Assembly (NCBI GenBank): GCA_017550335.1
Contig: JAFZPM010000018.1
Coordinates: 1 to 57,389 of the forward strand
DNA from: Paludibacteraceae bacterium
GTDB lineage: Bacteria; Bacteroidota; Bacteroidia; Bacteroidales; Paludibacteraceae
Direction of reading: 5' to 3'
DNA length: 57,389 nucleotides
Shown here piece by piece: positions 33,418 to 43,689 of this stretch (position 1 is its first letter; each line of letters starts with the position of its first letter). A program made the position numbers and the translations under genes. Under the pieces are notes generated by a model. The model saw nothing but the letters and a program-made list of their open reading frames with translations. It had not been told where the DNA came from and ran no database searches.

Positions 33418-34845
33418 TCAATAGGCTTTTTCCTCGCCCTTGATCATATTGGCCACCGTCTTGAAAATAATCTTAAGGTCCAGCCAGAACGTCCAGTTCT
33501 CGATGTACCACACATCCTGTTTGATACGGCCCTCCATCTCGGAAAGGTCCTTCGTCTCACCCCTGAAGCCAGTCACCTGCGCCCAACCCGTGATACCCGG
33601 TTTCGCGAAGTGGCGGACCATGTACTTATCGATCAGGTGGGAATATATCTCCGTGTGCTTGAGCATATGCGGACGAGGGCCGACGATAGACATATCGCCA
33701 AGCAGCACATTGAGGAACTGAGGCGTCTCGTCCAAGTTCGTCTTACGCATGAAAGCGCCGATCTTCGTCACACGCGCATCCCCCTTGGTAGCCTGTTTCT
33801 CGTCGGCATCCTTATTGACCGTCATCGTCCTGAACTTGATGCAAGTGAACTCCTTACCCTCCTTACCCGTACGTTTCTGCAGGAAGAAGATAGGACCCTT
33901 GGATGTTGATTTGATGATTGTGCCCAACACGATGAACAAAATCGGGAAGACAAAGATAGTGAACGCCAGAGAGACCAAGATATCGAAGGAACGTTTAAGG
34001 AACCTGTTCATACCAGCCTTCAGCGGCTCCTCCCTGAGGGAGATGATAGGGATCGAATCGGCCAAGGTGGTCAACGACACCGACTTGCGGATGAATCGCA
34101 TGAAATCCGGCACGATATAGAAGCGTATCAAATTGTTCTCCGCGAATCTAAGGATAGGCAAAGCCTTACGGTCATCACCCGCAGGCAGGGCGCATATGAT
34201 CTCATCCGCGCCATACTCCTCGGCGTACTTTTCCACGTCAGCCAATGAACCCTTCACGAGGTTGGGGTCCACCTTGTAATCCTCTTTCGCCCTGTCATCG
34301 AAGAAACCGATGAACCGATATCCGTACTCCAGATTCTTCACGGTAGCGTTATAGACTTTTTGGGCAACGCTTCCCGCGCCGAGGATGATCAGTTGACGGT
34401 GGTTACCGCCATGGACACGGTAGCTCTTCAGCATTGATCGGGAGAGGATACGCCAACACGAGACGCAGATGAACACCGCCACCACATAAAGTATCCAATA
34501 CCAATTCGTGAAAATAAAGCTATTGTTGAGGATGCTGGAAGCAGCGAAGAGGATGCCGGCGAATATGATCGTCGTACGGAAAACGAGGGCGACGATGTTC
34601 TCCGAGTAGACGATACGTCTATCGAGGATGATACCCGTTCCGAACAAACTGATGGCATAAGACATGTTCACCAAGACGATGCGGTACTTCAAATCATCAT
34701 AGTTGAGCAGTCCGAAATAATGGGTCCGAAATATATATACGACAGCGAAGAAGGCGAGATTGAGTAAGAAGAAATCGCCTATCGCCACAAGGATTCTAAT
34801 GGCACTTGCGTGCTGTTGTTGTAGTTTCTTGCTCTTCATTATCAT
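33418..34845 (-). CDS. Undecaprenyl-phosphate sugar phosphotransferase (WcaJ/CpsE type)
   Basis: Initiates exopolysaccharide, capsule or O-antigen units by moving a hexose-1-phosphate onto undecaprenyl phosphate. 475 residues: four or five N-terminal membrane helices, a CoA-binding-like Rossmann region (RQLIILGAGSVAQKVYNATV, around residue 150), then one helix (~285-305) and the bacterial sugar transferase domain: GPIFFLQKRTGKEGKEFTCI, KFRTMTVN, RKTNLDETPQFLNVLLGDMS, VGPRPH, FAKPGITGWAQVTGFRG. No other polysaccharide genes are adjacent. Two ATGs (34845, 34839). Divergent from secA. Confidence 0.9.
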   Translation of the reverse strand: MIMKSKKLQQQHASAIRILVAIGDFFLLNLAFFAVVYIFRTHYFGLLNYDDLKYRIVLVNMSYAISLFGTGIILDRRIVYSENIVALVFRTTIIFAGILFAASSILNNSFIFTNWYWILYVVAVFICVSCWRILSRSMLKSYRVHGGNHRQLIILGAGSVAQKVYNATVKNLEYGYRFIGFFDDRAKEDYKVDPNLVKGSLADVEKYAEEYGADEIICALPAGDDRKALPILRFAENNLIRFYIVPDFMRFIRKSVSLTTLADSIPIISLREEPLKAGMNRFLKRSFDILVSLAFTIFVFPILFIVLGTIIKSTSKGPIFFLQKRTGKEGKEFTCIKFRTMTVNKDADEKQATKGDARVTKIGAFMRKTNLDETPQFLNVLLGDMSIVGPRPHMLKHTEIYSHLIDKYMVRHFAKPGITGWAQVTGFRGETKDLSEMEGRIKQDVWYIENWTFWLDLKIIFKTVANMIKGEEKAY

Positions 34846-34964
34846 TCACAAATTGTGAAACCGATGAAATACATGGAACTCTTCGTTGCTATTCCATTCG
34901 CGAAAGTACAACAAAAGTTTAAAAACTTTATCATCAAAAAGTGATTGTAGACTCTTTTTTTTTC

Positions 34965-34972
34965 TATTTTTG
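34965..34972 (+). promoter_or_regulatory. Putative -7 element of secA
   Basis: TATTTTTG exact match, with ATTG 17 bases upstream (34944-34947). Leader to ATG 35000 is about 22 bases, which excludes the longer open frame beginning at 34886. Confidence 0.6.
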
Positions 34973-34999
34973 TGCTTTGATATACAAAATGGATTTTTT

Positions 35000-37900
35000 A
35001 TGGGATTCGGTGATCTTTTATCTAAAATTTTTGGTAATAAGGCACAACGCGACATGCGGGAAATACAGCCTTATGTGGATAAAATAAATGAGGTTTATTC
35101 CTCTTTGGTGAATTTGACGAATGATGAGTTGCGCGCACGGACGCAGACAATTCGAGAGAAGATCAAACAATATGTCGCAGACGAGGTGGCGAAAGTTGCC
35201 GAGTTACGCGCGGAGGTTGAGGGTCAGGAGATCGAGCAGAGGGAAGTGACCTATGCGAAGATCGACGAGTTGGACAAGCAGATCATCGAAAAATACAAGA
35301 AAGTGCTGGACGAGGTTCTTCCGGAGGTTTTCGCCATCGTGAAAGACACGGCCCGCCGTTTTTCAGAGAATGAAAGCATCGTCGTGACGGCTAACGACAT
35401 GGACCGGGAGCTCGCCACCACAAAAGACTTCGTCGAGATAGACGGAGACAACGCCATCTACCATAACCACTGGCTCGCCGGTGGAAACGAGGTGACATGG
35501 AACATGGTGCACTACGATGTGCAGTTGTTCGGTGGCGTGGTATTGCACAAAGGCAAGATCGCCGAGATGGCGACGGGTGAAGGTAAAACCCTGGTGGCCA
35601 CCCTGCCTGTATTCCTGAACGCATTGACCGGCTGCGGTGTGCACGTCATCACCGTGAACGACTACCTCTCCAAACGTGACTCCGAGTGGATGGGACCTTT
35701 GTACGAGTTCCACGGATTATCAGTGGACTGCATCGACAAGCACCGTCCGAACTCCCCAGAGCGACGCAAGGCATATGCCGCGGACATCACCTTCGGAACC
35801 AACAACGAGTTCGGTTTCGACTATTTGCGTGACAACATGGCGAACAACCCGGCCGAGCTGGTACAACGCCAACACAACTACGCGATCGTCGATGAGGTCG
35901 ACTCCGTCCTGATCGATGACGCCCGTACGCCACTGATCATCTCCGGCCCTGTGCCGAAGGGGGATGACCAGCAATTCGAGCAGCTATGCCCTCGCATCGA
36001 GCAATTGGTCGCAAAGCAGAAAGTATTGGCGACGAACTACCTGACGGAGGCGAAACGTCTGTTGAAGTCAGAAGACAAGAAAGACCAGGAAGATGGCGCA
36101 TTGGCGCTTTTCCGTTCCTATAAAGCACTGCCGAAGAACCAACCGCTCATCAAATTCTTGAGCGAGCAGGGCAACAAAACCATTTTGCTGAAAACCGAAG
36201 AGTTCTACATCGCGGAGCAAAATAAGAACATGCACATCGCCACGGATCCGCTCTTCTTCGTCATCGACGAGAAGAACCGCACCATCGACCTGACGGACAA
36301 GGGTATCGATGCATTGACGGGCGCTTCAGAGGATCCACAATTCTTCGTGTTGCCGGATGTCGGCGCAGAGTTGGCGGAGTTGGAGAGAAAAGGCTTATCA
36401 CCAGAAGAGCTCCAAGAGAAGAAAGACGAGATATTGAACAACTACTCCATCAAAACGGAGCGTGTACATACGGTGAACCAATTGCTGAAGGCATACACGC
36501 TGTTCGACAAAGACCAGGAATATGTGGTGATCGACGGGCAGGTGAAAATCGTCGATGAGCAAACGGGACGTATCATGGAGGGCCGACGCTATTCGGACGG
36601 ACTGCACCAAGCCATCGAGGCGAAAGAGAAAGTCAAGGTGGAAGCCGCCACACAAACCTTCGCCACCATCACCCTGCAGAACTACTTCAGGATGTACAAC
36701 AAGCTGGCAGGTATGACCGGTACCGCCGAGACGGAGGCAGGTGAGTTCTGGAACATCTATAAATTGGATGTCGTCATCATCCCGACGAACCGTCCGATCG
36801 CCAGAATAGACATGGAGGACCGCGTATACCGCACCAAGAGGGAGAAGTACAACGCAGTCATCGAAGAAATCGTGAAATTGGTCGAGGCGGGTCGTCCAGT
36901 GCTTGTCGGCACGACATCCGTCGAGATTTCCGAGTTGTTAAGCAAGATGCTGACGATGAGGAAGATAGAACATAACGTATTGAACGCCAAGCTGCACCAG
37001 AAGGAGGCGGAGATCGTCGCCAAGGCTGGTCAGCGCAGTATCGTGACCATCGCCACGAACATGGCAGGTCGTGGTACCGATATCAAGCTGTCCGACGAAG
37101 TGAAGGCAGCGGGTGGTTTGGCCATCATCGGTACGGAGCGACACGAGTCACGCCGTGTGGACCGTCAGCTACGTGGTCGTTCAGGACGTCAAGGAGACCC
37201 GGGATCATCCGTATTCTTCGTATCCCTAGAAGACAACCTGATGCGTCTGTTCGGTTCAGAGAGAATCTCCGGCGTCATGGACAAATTGGGATTCAAGGAA
37301 GGTGAGATGATCGAACACAACATGATATCGAAATCCATCGAGCGCGCGCAGAAGAAGGTGGAAGAGAACCACTTCGGTATACGTAAGCGTCTGTTGGAAT
37401 ACGACGATGTGATGAACAAGCAACGTGAGGTGGTCTACCGCAGAAGACGTCAGACCCTCATGGGCGAGCGACTGGGTGTGAACACCATGAACATGATATA
37501 TGGCGCGGCCATGACGATTGTGAACCGATCGAAGCCAAGCTACGCATACGAATATTTCATGGACGAGGCGCTCCGCGTATTCGCGATCGAGGCACCTATT
37601 TCAGCGGATGATTTCCGCACCATGAAGGCGGAAGATGTGACGGAACGTCTCTTTGAAGCCGCCATGGAGTCCTTCAAACGTAAGATGGACAACATAGCCA
37701 ACGTGGCGAACCCAGTGATCAAACGGGTATACGAAGAGCAAGGAGAGCGTTTCCAGAACATCATCATCCCTATCACGGACGGCAAGATCATGTACAACAT
37801 CCCTGTCAACCTGAAGGAGGCATACGAGAGTGAAGGAAAGGCGATCATCAAATCGTTCGAGCGAGGTGTTCTGTTGCACAACATCGACGAGCACTGGAAA

Positions 37901-38287
37901 CGTCACCTGCGCGAGATGGACGACCTGAGAGGCTCCGTACAGAACGCCAGCTACGAGCAGAAAGATCCGCTCCTCATATACAAACTCGAATCGTTCAACC
38001 TATACGAGCAGATGCAGATCGAGACGAACTTCAGCGCGGTATCCGTCCTGATGCGCGCCCAGATCCCAGTACAGCAGCGCGCCCCGGAGAACGTGAAGGA
38101 AGCGGCTCCAGAGAAGGAAGAAGACAGATCGAAGTATGTGGAGAACCGCTCCGAGGAGCCATCCCGCCTGCAGCAACCGCCAAGGAGGACCGATCCAGTA
38201 CGCGCGGAACCGCGTGTAGGCAGGAACGATCCATGTCCATGCGGATCGGGCAAGAAGTTCAAGAACTGTCACGGTAAGGATCTTTAA
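35000..38287 (+). CDS. secA: Preprotein translocase ATPase SecA
   Basis: Motor of the Sec export pathway. 1095 residues from ATG 35000, long for SecA (E. coli ~900) as usual in Bacteroidetes, with an insertion in the N-terminal region (residues ~60-140) and another near 340-400. Walker [12 protein letters not shown] (~190-200), [20 protein letters not shown] (Walker B), [24 protein letters not shown] and [16 protein letters not shown]. The C-terminus ends with the zinc-binding SecB-type motif [15 protein letters not shown] (Cys1079, 1081, 1090, His1091). Followed by lgt after 11 bases. Confidence 0.97.
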   Translation: MGFGDLLSKIFGNKAQRDMREIQPYVDKINEVYSSLVNLTNDELRARTQTIREKIKQYVADEVAKVAELRAEVEGQEIEQREVTYAKIDELDKQIIEKYKKVLDEVLPEVFAIVKDTARRFSENESIVVTANDMDRELATTKDFVEIDGDNAIYHNHWLAGGNEVTWNMVHYDVQLFGGVVLHKGKIAEMATGEGKTLVATLPVFLNALTGCGVHVITVNDYLSKRDSEWMGPLYEFHGLSVDCIDKHRPNSPERRKAYAADITFGTNNEFGFDYLRDNMANNPAELVQRQHNYAIVDEVDSVLIDDARTPLIISGPVPKGDDQQFEQLCPRIEQLVAKQKVLATNYLTEAKRLLKSEDKKDQEDGALALFRSYKALPKNQPLIKFLSEQGNKTILLKTEEFYIAEQNKNMHIATDPLFFVIDEKNRTIDLTDKGIDALTGASEDPQFFVLPDVGAELAELERKGLSPEELQEKKDEILNNYSIKTERVHTVNQLLKAYTLFDKDQEYVVIDGQVKIVDEQTGRIMEGRRYSDGLHQAIEAKEKVKVEAATQTFATITLQNYFRMYNKLAGMTGTAETEAGEFWNIYKLDVVIIPTNRPIARIDMEDRVYRTKREKYNAVIEEIVKLVEAGRPVLVGTTSVEISELLSKMLTMRKIEHNVLNAKLHQKEAEIVAKAGQRSIVTIATNMAGRGTDIKLSDEVKAAGGLAIIGTERHESRRVDRQLRGRSGRQGDPGSSVFFVSLEDNLMRLFGSERISGVMDKLGFKEGEMIEHNMISKSIERAQKKVEENHFGIRKRLLEYDDVMNKQREVVYRRRRQTLMGERLGVNTMNMIYGAAMTIVNRSKPSYAYEYFMDEALRVFAIEAPISADDFRTMKAEDVTERLFEAAMESFKRKMDNIANVANPVIKRVYEEQGERFQNIIIPITDGKIMYNIPVNLKEAYESEGKAIIKSFERGVLLHNIDEHWKRHLREMDDLRGSVQNASYEQKDPLLIYKLESFNLYEQMQIETNFSAVSVLMRAQIPVQQRAPENVKEAAPEKEEDRSKYVENRSEEPSRLQQPPRRTDPVRAEPRVGRNDPCPCGSGKKFKNCHGKDL

Positions 38288-38298
38288 TCGCTTCTGAT

Positions 38299-39147
38299 AT
38301 GCTTTCGTATATAACTTGGACAGTCGATCCTTGCCTATTCTCCATAGGTCCCCTCACGGTTCGTTGGTACGGACTGATGTGGGCCGCCGCCTTTTTCTTC
38401 GGCTATTGGGTCGAGTCTAAAATCTACAAGAAGGAAGGTATGACCCAAGACCAGATGGACAAGTTGTTCCTATACATGCTGGTCGGAACGGTGGTTGGCG
38501 CAAGGATAGGCCATTGCCTTTTCTACGACCCCTCCCGCTACCTTTCCCGCCCCTACGAGATACTTTACGTATGGGAAGGAGGGCTATCCAGCCACGGAGG
38601 AGCGTGCGGAATCATAATTTCTTTGTGGTTATTCAATAGAAATGTCGCGAAAAAGACTTATATTTGGATAATGGATCGCATCGTCATCGCGGTCGCCATA
38701 GGTGGAGCGTTCATCCGTCTAGGCAATCTGATGAACCACGAGATCTACGGTCATGCGACGGATGTGCCTTGGGCATTCGAGTTCATCAAGAACATCCACC
38801 ATTGGCAGGCGGGAGCGGACCCGGTATTCTCCGCGCCAAGCCATCCGACCCAGATCTACGAAGCGATCTATTGCTTAGTGACATTCAGCATCCTGATGTT
38901 CCTTTATTGGAAGACCAATGCCCGCAAGTACGAGGGCTTCATATTCGGCATCTTCCTGATAGGCGTCTTCCTGACCCGTTTCATACTGGAGTTCATCAAG
39001 AACAACCAGGAGGACTTTGAGGATGACATGATGCTCAACATGGGACAACTACTTAGCATTCCGCTGATCCTATGGGGAGTATATCTGCTATACAAATCCA
39101 TAAAGCAGATGAAAGAGGAGGAAGGGCTGAAGATCACCCATGAATAA
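38299..39147 (+). CDS. lgt: Prolipoprotein diacylglyceryl transferase
   Basis: First enzyme of lipoprotein maturation: transfers diacylglycerol from phosphatidylglycerol to the lipobox cysteine. 282 residues, seven membrane helices. Family motifs: TVRWYGLMWAAAFFFGYW, VGARIGHCLFYDP (H-containing), GGLSSHGGACGIIISLW, IGGAFIRLGNLMNHEIYG, HPTQIYEAIYCL and FGIFLIGVFLTRFILEFIKNNQ. Its substrates in this window include the coiled-coil, C10-associated and micro-lipoproteins. Next to secA, a fitting export pairing. Confidence 0.95.
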   Translation: MLSYITWTVDPCLFSIGPLTVRWYGLMWAAAFFFGYWVESKIYKKEGMTQDQMDKLFLYMLVGTVVGARIGHCLFYDPSRYLSRPYEILYVWEGGLSSHGGACGIIISLWLFNRNVAKKTYIWIMDRIVIAVAIGGAFIRLGNLMNHEIYGHATDVPWAFEFIKNIHHWQAGADPVFSAPSHPTQIYEAIYCLVTFSILMFLYWKTNARKYEGFIFGIFLIGVFLTRFILEFIKNNQEDFEDDMMLNMGQLLSIPLILWGVYLLYKSIKQMKEEEGLKITHE

Positions 39148-39177
39148 ACACGCTTCTTAACTTTATAAAATTTATAT

Positions 39178-39972
39178 ATGAGAGTTCTTATTCAATCGGA
39201 TTATGATTCCGTTTCAAAGTGGGCCGCACAACACGTAGCGGACACCATCAACGCATTTAAACCAACTGCAGACCGCAAGTTCGTTTTGGGTTTGCCTACG
39301 GGTTCCTCACCTCTTGGCATGTACCGCGAACTCATCAACTTGAACAAGGCAGGCGTTGTCTCCTTCAAGAATGTGATCACATTCAACATGGACGAGTATG
39401 TCAACTTGCCTAAGGAGCATCCAGAGAGCTACTACTCTTTCATGTGGAACAACTTCTTCAAGCACATAGATATTCCTGAGAATCAGGTGAACATATTGAA
39501 CGGAAACGCTCCGGACCTCGCGAAGGAGTGTGCGGACTATGAGGCGCGCATCCAGAAGGCTGGTGGCATCCAACTCTTCGTCGGCGGTATCGGTCCTGAC
39601 GGACACATCGCCTTCAACGAGCCTGGTTCATCCTTGACTTCCCGCACTCGTCTGAAGCACTTGACGACTGACACCATCATCGCCAACTCACGTTTCTTCG
39701 ACAACGACATGAGCAAGGTTCCTACCTCAGCATTGACCGTAGGTGTGGGCACCATCATGGACGCCAAGGAGGTGATGATCCTCGTGAGCGGCTACAACAA
39801 GGCACGCGCTTTGCAACAGGCCATCGAGGGCGGTGTTTGCCAAATGTGCACATTGAGCGCATTGCAATTGCACCAGAAGGGTATCATCGTATGTGACGAA
39901 TTGGCTACCTTCGAGTTGAAGGTTTCCACTTACCGTTACTTCAAGGATATCGAGAAGGAAAATTTATTGTAA
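39178..39972 (+). CDS. nagB: Glucosamine-6-phosphate deaminase
   Basis: Converts glucosamine 6-phosphate to fructose 6-phosphate and ammonia, linking amino sugars to glycolysis. 264 residues, hexameric family. [19 protein letters not shown] (phosphate binding), [20 protein letters not shown] (catalytic Asp), [18 protein letters not shown] (catalytic DGH), [20 protein letters not shown]. Codon bias is strong, suggesting high expression. Starts 30 bases after lgt. Confidence 0.96.
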   Translation: MRVLIQSDYDSVSKWAAQHVADTINAFKPTADRKFVLGLPTGSSPLGMYRELINLNKAGVVSFKNVITFNMDEYVNLPKEHPESYYSFMWNNFFKHIDIPENQVNILNGNAPDLAKECADYEARIQKAGGIQLFVGGIGPDGHIAFNEPGSSLTSRTRLKHLTTDTIIANSRFFDNDMSKVPTSALTVGVGTIMDAKEVMILVSGYNKARALQQAIEGGVCQMCTLSALQLHQKGIIVCDELATFELKVSTYRYFKDIEKENLL

Positions 39973-39979
39973 ATATAGT

Positions 39980-40014
39980 CGAGGCAGGTTCTTCCTCTTA
40001 GGGAAGAGCCGCCT
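39980..40014 (+). terminator. Hairpin after nagB, possible terminator
   Basis: GAGGCAGGTTCTTCC and GGGAAGAGCCGCCTC pair with a one-base bulge around loop TCTTA. No clear T tract follows, so it may be an attenuator or RNA-stabilising hairpin. Confidence 0.45.
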
Positions 40015-40085
40015 CGTCTTCAACTGACATGGAGGGCCGCATTACCAGCCCGACCATTTTTTCGTATAACCTAATATAAAACAGA

Positions 40086-41828
40086 ATGGATAACGCATTA
40101 TTGCAGGAGGTTACCGCCAGAGCTAACGCTTGGTTGAAGGGTGATTTCGACGCAGAGACGAAAAGTGAGGTCCAACGCCTATTGGACAATCCTGACAAGA
40201 CAGATTTGATCGACGCTTTCTACCAGAACCTTGAGTTCGGTACGGGAGGTCTTCGTGGCATCATGGGTGTCGGCACCAATCGTATGAACAAATACGTGGT
40301 GGGTATGGCTACCCAAGGTCTCGCCAATTACTTGAAGAAGGCGTTCGCCGGCAAGAAGGAGATCAGCGTGGTGGTAGGTCATGACTGCCGCAACAATTCC
40401 CGACTCTTCGCGGAGATCGTGGCTGATATCTTCTCCGCCAATGGTATTCACGCCTACTTGTTCGAGAGTCTCCGTCCGACTCCTGAAATCTCTTTCGCTA
40501 TCCGTCAACTGGGTTGCCAGAGCGGTGTGAACATCACGGCTTCCCATAACCCGAAGGAGTACAACGGCTACAAAGCTTATTGGGACGATGGCGCACAGGT
40601 GCTTGCCCCTCACGACAAGGGCATCATCGACGAGGTGAACAAGGTGCAGATCTCTGACGTGAAATTCACGCCTAACAAGGACCTCATCACCATCATCGGT
40701 GGCGAGATGGACTATGACTACATGATGGCTGTGAAAGAGGCCATGGTGGATCAGGACGTCATCAACCGTCAAAAGAATTTGAATATCGTTTATTCCCCAT
40801 TGCACGGTACGGGACGTGTGATCATCCCATTGTGCCTGCGTTCTTGGGGATTCCAGAATATCAACGTCGTGCCTGAGCAGATGGTGATCGACGGCAACTT
40901 CCCTACGGTGAAGTCTCCGAACCCGGAGAACGCCGAGGCGATGACAATGGGTATGAACCTGGGTACGAAGCTAGGCGCTGACCTCGTGATCGCTTCCGAC
41001 CCTGACGCAGACCGCTTGGCTATCGTGTGCCGCGATGACAAGGGCGAGTGGGTGATCATCAACGGTAACCAGACTTGCATGATGTTCTGCTACTACATCA
41101 TCACCAACATGAAGAAGTTGGGCAAGCTGAAGGGCAACGAGTTCTTGGTGAAGACCATCGTGACTTCCGAGCTGATCCGTGAGATCGCCGACAAGAACAA
41201 CGTGAGGCTCTACGACGAATACACCGGATTCAAATGGATCGCCTACAGAATCCGCATGAACGAAGGAAAGGAGAAGTACATCGGAGGTGGAGAGGAGTCA
41301 TTCGGCTTCTTGCCTTACGACAAGGTACGCGACAAGGACTCACCGGCTTCCATCTGCCTCATCTGCGAGATCGCAGCTTGGGCGAAGGATAACGGCATGA
41401 CGCTCTACGAGTTGCTCATGAACATCTACAAGGAGTACGGATTCCAAAGAGAAAGCGCCATCAGCGTGGTGAAGCCAGGCAAGAGCGGTGCGGACGAAAT
41501 CAAGGCGATGATGGAGAACTTCCGCCAAAACCCTCCAAAGGAGTTGGCTGGTTCACCAGTGAAGAAGATAAAGGACTTCAAGTCACTGAAGCAGACTTGC
41601 GTGAAGTGTGGCGAAGTGAAGGACATCAACATGCCGGAGACGGCCAACGTGATCCAATGGTTCACCGAGGACGGCACGAAGGTGAGCGTGCGCCCTTCAG
41701 GTACGGAGCCTAAGATCAAGTTCTACATCGAGGTGAAAGGTGACATGAAGGATGCTTCTGAATACAAGAAGGCTTGCGACCTCGCCAACACGAAGGTGGA
41801 GGCTATCAAGAAGTCTTTGAACCTATAA
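40086..41828 (+). CDS. Phospho-sugar mutase (phosphoglucomutase/phosphomannomutase type)
   Basis: Alpha-D-phosphohexomutase, 580 residues, interconverting hexose 1- and 6-phosphates through a phosphoserine. Phosphoserine loop GVNITASHNPKEYNGYK with Ser153, metal-binding DPDADR (305-310), sugar-specificity loop GGGEESFGFLPYD, and phosphate-binding RPSGTEPKIKFYIEVKGD at the C-terminus. The length and N-terminal FGTGGLRGIMGVGTNRMNKY fit the PGM2/PgcA-like branch, hence glucose (and perhaps pentose) phosphates. Strong codon bias. Terminator directly after. Confidence 0.93.
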   Translation: MDNALLQEVTARANAWLKGDFDAETKSEVQRLLDNPDKTDLIDAFYQNLEFGTGGLRGIMGVGTNRMNKYVVGMATQGLANYLKKAFAGKKEISVVVGHDCRNNSRLFAEIVADIFSANGIHAYLFESLRPTPEISFAIRQLGCQSGVNITASHNPKEYNGYKAYWDDGAQVLAPHDKGIIDEVNKVQISDVKFTPNKDLITIIGGEMDYDYMMAVKEAMVDQDVINRQKNLNIVYSPLHGTGRVIIPLCLRSWGFQNINVVPEQMVIDGNFPTVKSPNPENAEAMTMGMNLGTKLGADLVIASDPDADRLAIVCRDDKGEWVIINGNQTCMMFCYYIITNMKKLGKLKGNEFLVKTIVTSELIREIADKNNVRLYDEYTGFKWIAYRIRMNEGKEKYIGGGEESFGFLPYDKVRDKDSPASICLICEIAAWAKDNGMTLYELLMNIYKEYGFQRESAISVVKPGKSGADEIKAMMENFRQNPPKELAGSPVKKIKDFKSLKQTCVKCGEVKDINMPETANVIQWFTEDGTKVSVRPSGTEPKIKFYIEVKGDMKDASEYKKACDLANTKVEAIKKSLNL

Positions 41829-41835
41829 TTTATGA

Positions 41836-41879
41836 GAGGAAGGTCTCGGGGAATAACTGCCCGGGACCTCCTTTTTTTC
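41836..41879 (+). terminator. Rho-independent terminator of the phospho-sugar mutase gene
   Basis: GGAAGGTCTCGGGG ... CCCGGGACCTCC around loop AATAACTG, followed by seven T. Confidence 0.85.
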
Positions 41880-41889
41880 AAGATGCGGA

Positions 41890-42261
41890 ATGATGGATAT
41901 ATCGGGGAAATATTTTTACAAATCGACTAAATTCAAGCAATTCATGCTAGTCATCGTGGCATTGTCACTTGTGACTGGTTATGCCATATACCATTATCTC
42001 ACCCAACCCATCGCAGTTTCTCATGATGTGGTCGCCGTGGTGAAGATGAAAACTGTGAAAGAAACCACCTGTTTGTCGAAAAGGGGCATAGCTGTCGATC
42101 CTCATTACGTGCCCTACATCATTTGTAAATTGGTCGACACGAAAGAGATCGTCGCTGTAGAAGTGGGCCCCTCCCTTTTCAATGATTTCACAGAGGGTGA
42201 CACTTGCATTTTGGGTTACATAGCAAGCGGTGAATATGTCTATAAGGAACTCAAGCGATGA
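41890..42261 (+). CDS. Small single-span membrane protein, unknown function
   Basis: 123 residues with one N-terminal membrane helix (MLVIVALSLVTGYAIYHYL, ~residues 19-37) and an extracytoplasmic domain of ~80 residues (VAVVKMKTVKETTCLSKRG; VPYIICKLVDTKEIVAVEVG). Three cysteines in the outer part (Cys60, 78 and 106 or so). No family recognised. ATG 41890 or 41893. Eight bases before the ACT-MBL gene, so likely co-transcribed. Confidence 0.6.
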   Translation: MMDISGKYFYKSTKFKQFMLVIVALSLVTGYAIYHYLTQPIAVSHDVVAVVKMKTVKETTCLSKRGIAVDPHYVPYIICKLVDTKEIVAVEVGPSLFNDFTEGDTCILGYIASGEYVYKELKR

Positions 42262-42268
42262 TACATCC

Positions 42269-43666
42269 ATGAAGAAAACATTCATAACGAATATTCCTGA
42301 CCGCCCCGGTTCTTTCCTGAAAATGGTGAGGATCATATCGGAGCTGGGCCTCAACATCACCCGCGTCAGCTACAACAATGCGATCGACACCCATACCCTC
42401 TTCGTGGAGGTATCCGGTGAGGAGGCCTTAGTGGCGCAGGCTTACGACGAGCTGAAGACGGACGGTTTCCTCTTCAAGGACGATAACGCGAACGTGATCC
42501 TGATGGAGTTCAAGATGCAGGACCGCCCTGGAGTGCTGTTGCCGGTCTTGGAGCTCATCAACCGTTATAACTTCAACATCTCCTACATCAGTTCGCAGGA
42601 AAACAGCACGCCTTACCAGTATTTCCGCATGGCGCTCTACATCGACGATCCGTTCAAGGTCGACGAGTTCCTGAAGAGCGTGACGGACCTGTGCGAGGTG
42701 CGCATCATCACGTACGACAAGACGGAGAAGAACCTGGACAACACGGTGTTCTACATCTCCTTCGCCAACGGTGCCGCCAAAAAACTGGACTTGGAGCGGA
42801 AGGACATCAACGAGCTGATAGCCAACTCCAACCTGGTGATGCAGCTTCTGGACGACAAGAACCAGAGCCCGCACAAGACCTTCGAATACATCGCCAAGTT
42901 CGCCGACCTGCTGAGCAAGTACCGCGGATTGAACTTCAACCCGAGCGTCTCCTGCAAAACCTACAAGGACTACACCATCCACTGCATCGAGCCGGAGTGC
43001 GGGTCGAACGTCTACGTGATCGCGAACAAGAAGGGATATGTCTGCGTGGATAGCGGGTTCGCCATCTACAAGGAGGAAATGGTCAAGCTCCTCAGCGTCA
43101 TGTTCGAGGATTTCTGTTCCAAGCCTAAGAGCCTGATCGTCACACATCCGGACATCGATCATTTGGGCATGGTCTCCCTCTTCGACACGATCTACGTGAA
43201 CCGCTCCATGTATGAGAACTTCAGACTGGAAAACGCTTCACAACCCAACTTCAGGGAGCAATACAAACAGCATGAACCTTACGTGAGAATCAGCAAGATA
43301 TTGTCCCACTACACACCGCCGGAGATGTCCCGGCTAGCGGTCGTGGAGGAGGAAGAACATGCGGCAGGCATATTGGCAGGTAGCCAAACCATCCACGGCA
43401 TGGATTTTAAGTTCTATAACGGCAACGGGGGACATAGCAAAGGGGAAATGGTGATCCTTTTGGACAACATTCTCTTCACAGGCGATATCCTCGTGAATCC
43501 TGCAGGTTACACGGCGGAGCAGAAGGAGTTCAACCACTTGGCGCCTTACCTGATGACGAGCGTGAACATGGACTCCGAGATGGCGAAGAAGGAACGCCTG
43601 CAGTTGGAGGCTATGCTGAGCAAGGAGATGGACGTCTGCTACGGGCATGGCGCCCCTTCCTGGTAA
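42269..43666 (+). CDS. Two ACT domains fused to a metallo-beta-lactamase (ODP-like) domain
   Basis: 465 residues from ATG 42269. Residues 1-~75 (FITNIPDRPGSFLKMVRIIS) and ~80-150 (FKMQDRPGVLLPVLELINRY) are ACT domains with the DRPG turn that often binds amino acids. From ~240 on is a metallo-beta-lactamase fold: NVYVIANKKGYVCVDSG, VTHPDIDHLGMVS, GNGGHSKGEMVILLDN, ILFTGDIL, CYGHG. The metal motif is H-x-D-x-D-H, not the hydrolase H-x-H-x-D-H; it is closest to the H-x-E-x-D-H of diiron ODP/flavodiiron proteins. A ligand-gated redox sensor or phosphodiesterase is possible; substrate unknown. Confidence 0.8.
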   Translation: MKKTFITNIPDRPGSFLKMVRIISELGLNITRVSYNNAIDTHTLFVEVSGEEALVAQAYDELKTDGFLFKDDNANVILMEFKMQDRPGVLLPVLELINRYNFNISYISSQENSTPYQYFRMALYIDDPFKVDEFLKSVTDLCEVRIITYDKTEKNLDNTVFYISFANGAAKKLDLERKDINELIANSNLVMQLLDDKNQSPHKTFEYIAKFADLLSKYRGLNFNPSVSCKTYKDYTIHCIEPECGSNVYVIANKKGYVCVDSGFAIYKEEMVKLLSVMFEDFCSKPKSLIVTHPDIDHLGMVSLFDTIYVNRSMYENFRLENASQPNFREQYKQHEPYVRISKILSHYTPPEMSRLAVVEEEEHAAGILAGSQTIHGMDFKFYNGNGGHSKGEMVILLDNILFTGDILVNPAGYTAEQKEFNHLAPYLMTSVNMDSEMAKKERLQLEAMLSKEMDVCYGHGAPSW

Positions 43667-43689
43667 AGGGAGCAAGGCGCTCCCCCATC

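Noticed and set aside
43668..43684. Hairpin GGGAGC...GCTCCC between the ACT-MBL and barrel genes as a bidirectional terminator
   Set aside because: The stem is short (six pairs) with no T tract on either side.
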